A DNA stretch of 64,000 nt from Spinacia oleracea (taxonomy: Eukaryota > Streptophyta > Magnoliopsida > Caryophyllales > Amaranthaceae): contig NC_079487.1 of the NCBI RefSeq assembly GCF_020520425.1, positions 111,634,141-111,698,140 on the forward strand, read 5' to 3'. The notes beneath the pieces were generated by a model. It was not told the origin of the DNA. It saw nothing but the letters and a program-made list of their open reading frames with translations, and ran no database searches. The position numbers and the translations under genes were made by a program. How positions within the stretch are numbered: position 1 is the first letter of the stretch; the number at the start of each line of letters is the position of its first letter. Below, piece after piece: positions 60,546-64,000 of this stretch.

Positions 60546-61233
60546 CCTACGCTACCGAACCTGACTAAAAAATCCGACATAATCCGAATGGCAATACCGG
60601 ACTCGAAGTACCCGATTGGATGGGTGTAATTGTAGACACGTGTTCGACTCCTTGTAAAATGTCTTATTCCACTGAAGAATTGAAATTTCATCTTTCCCAT
60701 TTGTAAACAACAACAAAAAACTTATCTAAAAAGCCGCGCATAAACATCTGATTAGAATAATAGTCGTTCGCAGTGGAGCCAGCAAAGGTTGGTGCTAACT
60801 TTTCCCAGATTTTTATATTTATCCCCCGCGTCTCTTTCCTCTTCCTTCTACTTTCTCTCTCCTCTTCCCTCCCATCATTATCATCCATCTCTTCTGCACC
60901 CACCTGCCGTTCTCCACTTCTCCATTTCTTCTCCTCAGATCCTTCAATTTAAGGTCTGCATTTCTTCTCCTAAACAAGAACTACAAAAAAACCCATTAAA
61001 ATTCTGCAAATTTTTACCTTTTTTTTTGGTTTTTTCTTTTTCATGCAATTATAAGTCCTGAATTTAATAATTTTGAGGTTGACCCATGTTTTAATTTGTT
61101 GTTCAGATCAGCTTAATTTGTGTTTTGGAGGAGAGAGAAAAAGAAGGGAGAGTTTTAAGGTGGTGGGTTTTGGAGTTTTAAGGGGAGGAGGAGCTGTTAG
61201 ATCTGTAACAAGAGGGAGGAGGAAAGGAAAACG
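60546..61233 (+). promoter_or_regulatory. Promoter and 5' UTR of WLIM2
   Basis: CT-rich leader from about 60830, followed by AAGGTCTGCA (possible donor near 60952) and TTGTTCAG (possible acceptor near 61106), so the 5' UTR may be spliced. The upstream half has no clear TATA box. Confidence 0.35.
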
Positions 61234-63791
61234 ATGTCGTTTACAGGAACTCAACAGAAATGCAAGGTTTGCGATAAGACTGTGTATGTGATGGATCAAC
61301 TTTCTGCTGATGGTGTTTCTTATCACAAGTCTTGCTTCAAATGCCATCACTGCAAAAGCAGGCTTCAGGTAACCCCTTTTTTTTAAAAAAAATCAATTTT
61401 TAAGGGATCAAGTTAATTTTATTTTATTTTTTACTTTTTTTATTTGCAATCTTGATTAATTAGTCTGAGTAGTATATATATATTTTTTGATTATTAAGAC
61501 TTTAAACTTTCTTACAAATTTCAGGTTTTGTATTGTAAATGGACAATGTGGAAAATTGTTATTTGTTGCTCACAATAATTGAGCTTTTCTGGGTTTTTGG
61601 GGTGACTTTGTTTGGACTGATCTTATATGCTAGCTGTTCCAGGTCCCCTGTGAAATTAAATTAAAAAAGAAAAGAAATTGGAAGTTTTAAGAAAGGTTTT
61701 CTTGTTCTAGATGGTTTATGACATGGGTAATTTGTTTTTTTGGTGTTCTTTGAATTTATATGGTTTATGTCAAATTGTCAACGGCATTTACGGTCTGTTT
61801 GGTAGGCCATAATACATGGCACCGATGGCGGTAATGAGAATGATGTTGTTGCCTCCATTGCACCAAAAGAGAAGGGTATTTTGCTGCTGTTTAGGTTGAT
61901 GACTTGTTATTTTTAGTTTTTGGCTTGCTGCAATGCAGCTCAAAAGAACATAAACTTGCTGGTTTTTAGAAAAAATCATTGCTTGTCTAGGTTGTGACAT
62001 GCAACATTCTATTAAGTGACAATACTTAAAACCATATGTTTTGAGAAAATAGATGGAAGAGTCGAGGATCAAACTATCCTTCTGGTCTTGAAAAGAAGAA
62101 TAAATGCTGGTCAGCTGGTGTATCAGTATATGATCACTATCCTTAGAGTTTGTATATGTTTATTTGTATATTGCTAAAGCCTTGGTTATGATGGAAGTGT
62201 TCTATACACGATCAGAACCATGGAAAGAAAAGAATTTGAATTTGTCCCTCATGTGCAACCCTTTGTTATTTTGGGTTTATACTAGCAAATAGCAATGCAT
62301 GGTTAAGGTGGTTAATTTTGCTGGCTAACGTATCTGCTACCTTGCAGCTGCACAGTTTTTCTTCAATGGAAGGTGTCTTATACTGCAAGCCTCACTTTGA
62401 GCAGTTGTTCAAGGAAACAGGGAACTTCAACAAGAATTTTCAATCCCGTATGATTTCCTTCACATCCTTAATCTGCATTTAAGATCTTTATGATTTCTGA
62501 CCATTTACCTGAACTATGAATATATTCCATTTAACTTATGTATGTACGCTTTTCAACAGCTGCGAAACTACTAGCTGAAAAGTCACCTGATCTGAAGCCT
62601 CAGCTGGTAAAATCTCCTCCATTATGATGCTTCTTTGATAAAGTTGGGAGACCTAGTTGTTTCTTCTCTGATATCCAATTATGCATTTTGGTCTCAGACA
62701 AGGTCGCCAAGCAAAGCCGCAAGCATGTTTTCAGGCACTCAAGAAAAATGTACAACTTGCTCCAAAACTGTTTATCCCATAGAGAAGGTAATTTGTTTTT
62801 ATCCTATTTGTTACAAAATATGCACTTAAATTAGTCAGGCTTAGCTTTAGTTTCTCTGTTTTCAAAGTTGTTTGTGTAATCCACTCCCCAAGAGACCCGA
62901 AAAAAAAAAAAGAGAACTTATCAATCCATGAAATGTAAACATTGCACTGGATGAACCGTAATGACGTTGTTGTACTTGTTTGAAATTCTATATTCAAGAA
63001 ATGACTTGAACAAACGTATAGGAAAAATATGTCAGCAAATTTGTAAGCTGGATAGGTGAGGTTATTCCGATGTTATTCATCATAACCTACCTTAAGTACT
63101 CATGTTGGATCTTTACATTCGACTTGAACTTCTTCCATGAAAGTCAGGAGTCTGTTACTTGGACACCTACCTGTGTCCAGCACAGCACCGAAGCTGGAGT
63201 AACATCCATGTTTATTGCTTAAAAAGCCCTTCATAAGGCTTCATTGTCTATCCTTATATTGTGATTTGAGTATTTGTATTAGTTCTTGACTATCCAGGAG
63301 TAGTTAAACCTGGTTTTGCTTCAAATAGTTCAAACATCAAAATATATAGTCTCTATCGCCTTTTGTTTGGTGTCTTTACTCTTCAGGTTCATGTATAGGA
63401 AAATATTCATTTTAGGGTAACTGAGCTTGAGTCAAATCTTGTCTAAAGCCAGTGAGGGAGAAAAAAAAACTGAAGATAGGTTTTCTAGTGTCTGTTTAAT
63501 TACTCTGTACCTTTTCCTTGGTTACTGATTCCATATTGAAATACCCATCAGGTGACAGTGGAAAACATATTCTATCACAAGTCTTGTTTTAAGTGCTCAC
63601 ATGGTGGCTGCTCCATTACACCTTCAAACTATGCTGCCCTTGATGGAATTCTCTACTGCAAACATCATTTCTCACAGCTTTTCAGAGAGAAAGGAAGCTA
63701 CAATCATATTATGAAGTCTGCTTCCGTCAAGCGAGCAGCTGCTCTCATTCCTGAAGCTGTTGCAGCTGCAGTTCCAGCTCCCGAAACTTGA
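61234..63791 (+). CDS. WLIM2: Two-LIM-domain actin-bundling protein, WLIM2 type
   Basis: Plant LIM proteins of the cysteine-rich-protein type bind and bundle actin filaments and also occur in nuclei. Five exons: 61234-61368, 62348-62447, 62560-62606, 62698-62787 and 63552-63791. All introns are GT/AG and in frame, giving 203 codons. LIM1 (residues 9-60) shows CKVC, HKSCFKCHHC and YCKPHF. LIM2 shows CTTC, HKSCFKC, GGC and YCKHHF, with the zinc ligands in place. The linker is KLLAEKSPDLKPQLTRSPSKAASMF, and the tail is Ala/Pro-rich (AAVPAPET), as in widely expressed WLIM2 proteins. LIM2 is split by intron 4, after PIEK. Start MSFTGTQQKC is the standard WLIM start. Confidence 0.95.
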
Positions 63792-64000
63792 GTTCCTAAA
63801 AAAAATTTGAAATGAATTATTTGGATAGCATTGCCTTATTCGTGTGTGACAACAAGTTAACAAAAAGACTGATGCCTCTGCTTTGTTGTGTATTATCAAT
63901 TACATTGACTCTGGTGTTTGCTTAAAATGAGAATTGTGCTCTTTTGTAACCCTTGGAGTATGATTTTTCTCATACAGTTTCTCTATTAACCAATGCATCA
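63792..64000 (+). other. 3' UTR of WLIM2, reaching the window end
   Basis: Noncoding sequence after the TGA at 63789-63791; no clear AATAAA before the edge. Confidence 0.5.

Overview
The window is nuclear DNA from a flowering plant, almost certainly spinach (Spinacia oleracea) or a very close relative. Genes are split by GT/AG introns and carry organelle transit peptides, and the DNA between them is AT-rich and packed with transposons. Two proteins decide the species call: the ferredoxin precursor (26255-26698) and the sedoheptulose-1,7-bisphosphatase (3143-5705) agree, as far as I can recall without a database, with the published spinach sequences.

Seven protein-coding host genes can be supported. 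From left to right they are: the 5' part of a laccase (minus, running off the left edge); chloroplast SBPase (minus, eight exons, 387 aa); ferredoxin I, PETF (minus, intronless, 147 aa); an uncharacterised helical, ARM-like protein of the Arabidopsis At2g39910 type (plus, nine exons, 425 aa); a GH17 beta-1,3-glucanase-like protein without the usual catalytic acid (plus, intronless, 382 aa); the ER membrane protein complex subunit EMC8/9 (plus, five exons, 198 aa); and a two-LIM-domain actin-binding protein, WLIM2 (plus, five exons, 203 aa). Exon junctions were worked out by hand from splice signals, reading frame and family knowledge. They are unrelated housekeeping or cell-wall genes, not an operon. 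One link stands out. Ferredoxin supplies electrons to the ferredoxin/thioredoxin system that activates SBPase in the light, and both genes carry the same 11-base G-box plus a GATAAG I-box about 130 bases upstream of their ATGs.

The rest is mostly mobile DNA, often nested. At 7.1-23.2 kb a GC-rich hAT-type element is split by a 15.4 kb Ty1/Copia compound with three LTRs and two internal regions; only the first internal region keeps a nearly readable gag-pol. At 23.7-25.5 kb one Stowaway-type element sits inside another. At 27.7-29.3 kb lies an inverted-repeat element filled with tandem arrays. At 35-36.5 kb there are two Harbinger/Tourist-type elements and a Stowaway. At 40.8-42.2 kb a Mutator-like element with a perfect 9-bp target duplication carries a captured piece of a GH31 glycosidase gene. 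At 44.6-46.6 kb a MULE-type insertion lies in a hAT-like element, and beside it a hAT element lies in a Stowaway. At 52.5-56.8 kb is a young-looking non-coding LTR element with a perfect 5-bp target duplication.

I found no new defence, biosynthetic or gene-regulatory system. The most interesting items are the shared light-response promoter modules, the Pack-MULE, the GH17 protein with altered catalytic residues, the three-LTR compound and the recently moved non-coding LTR element.
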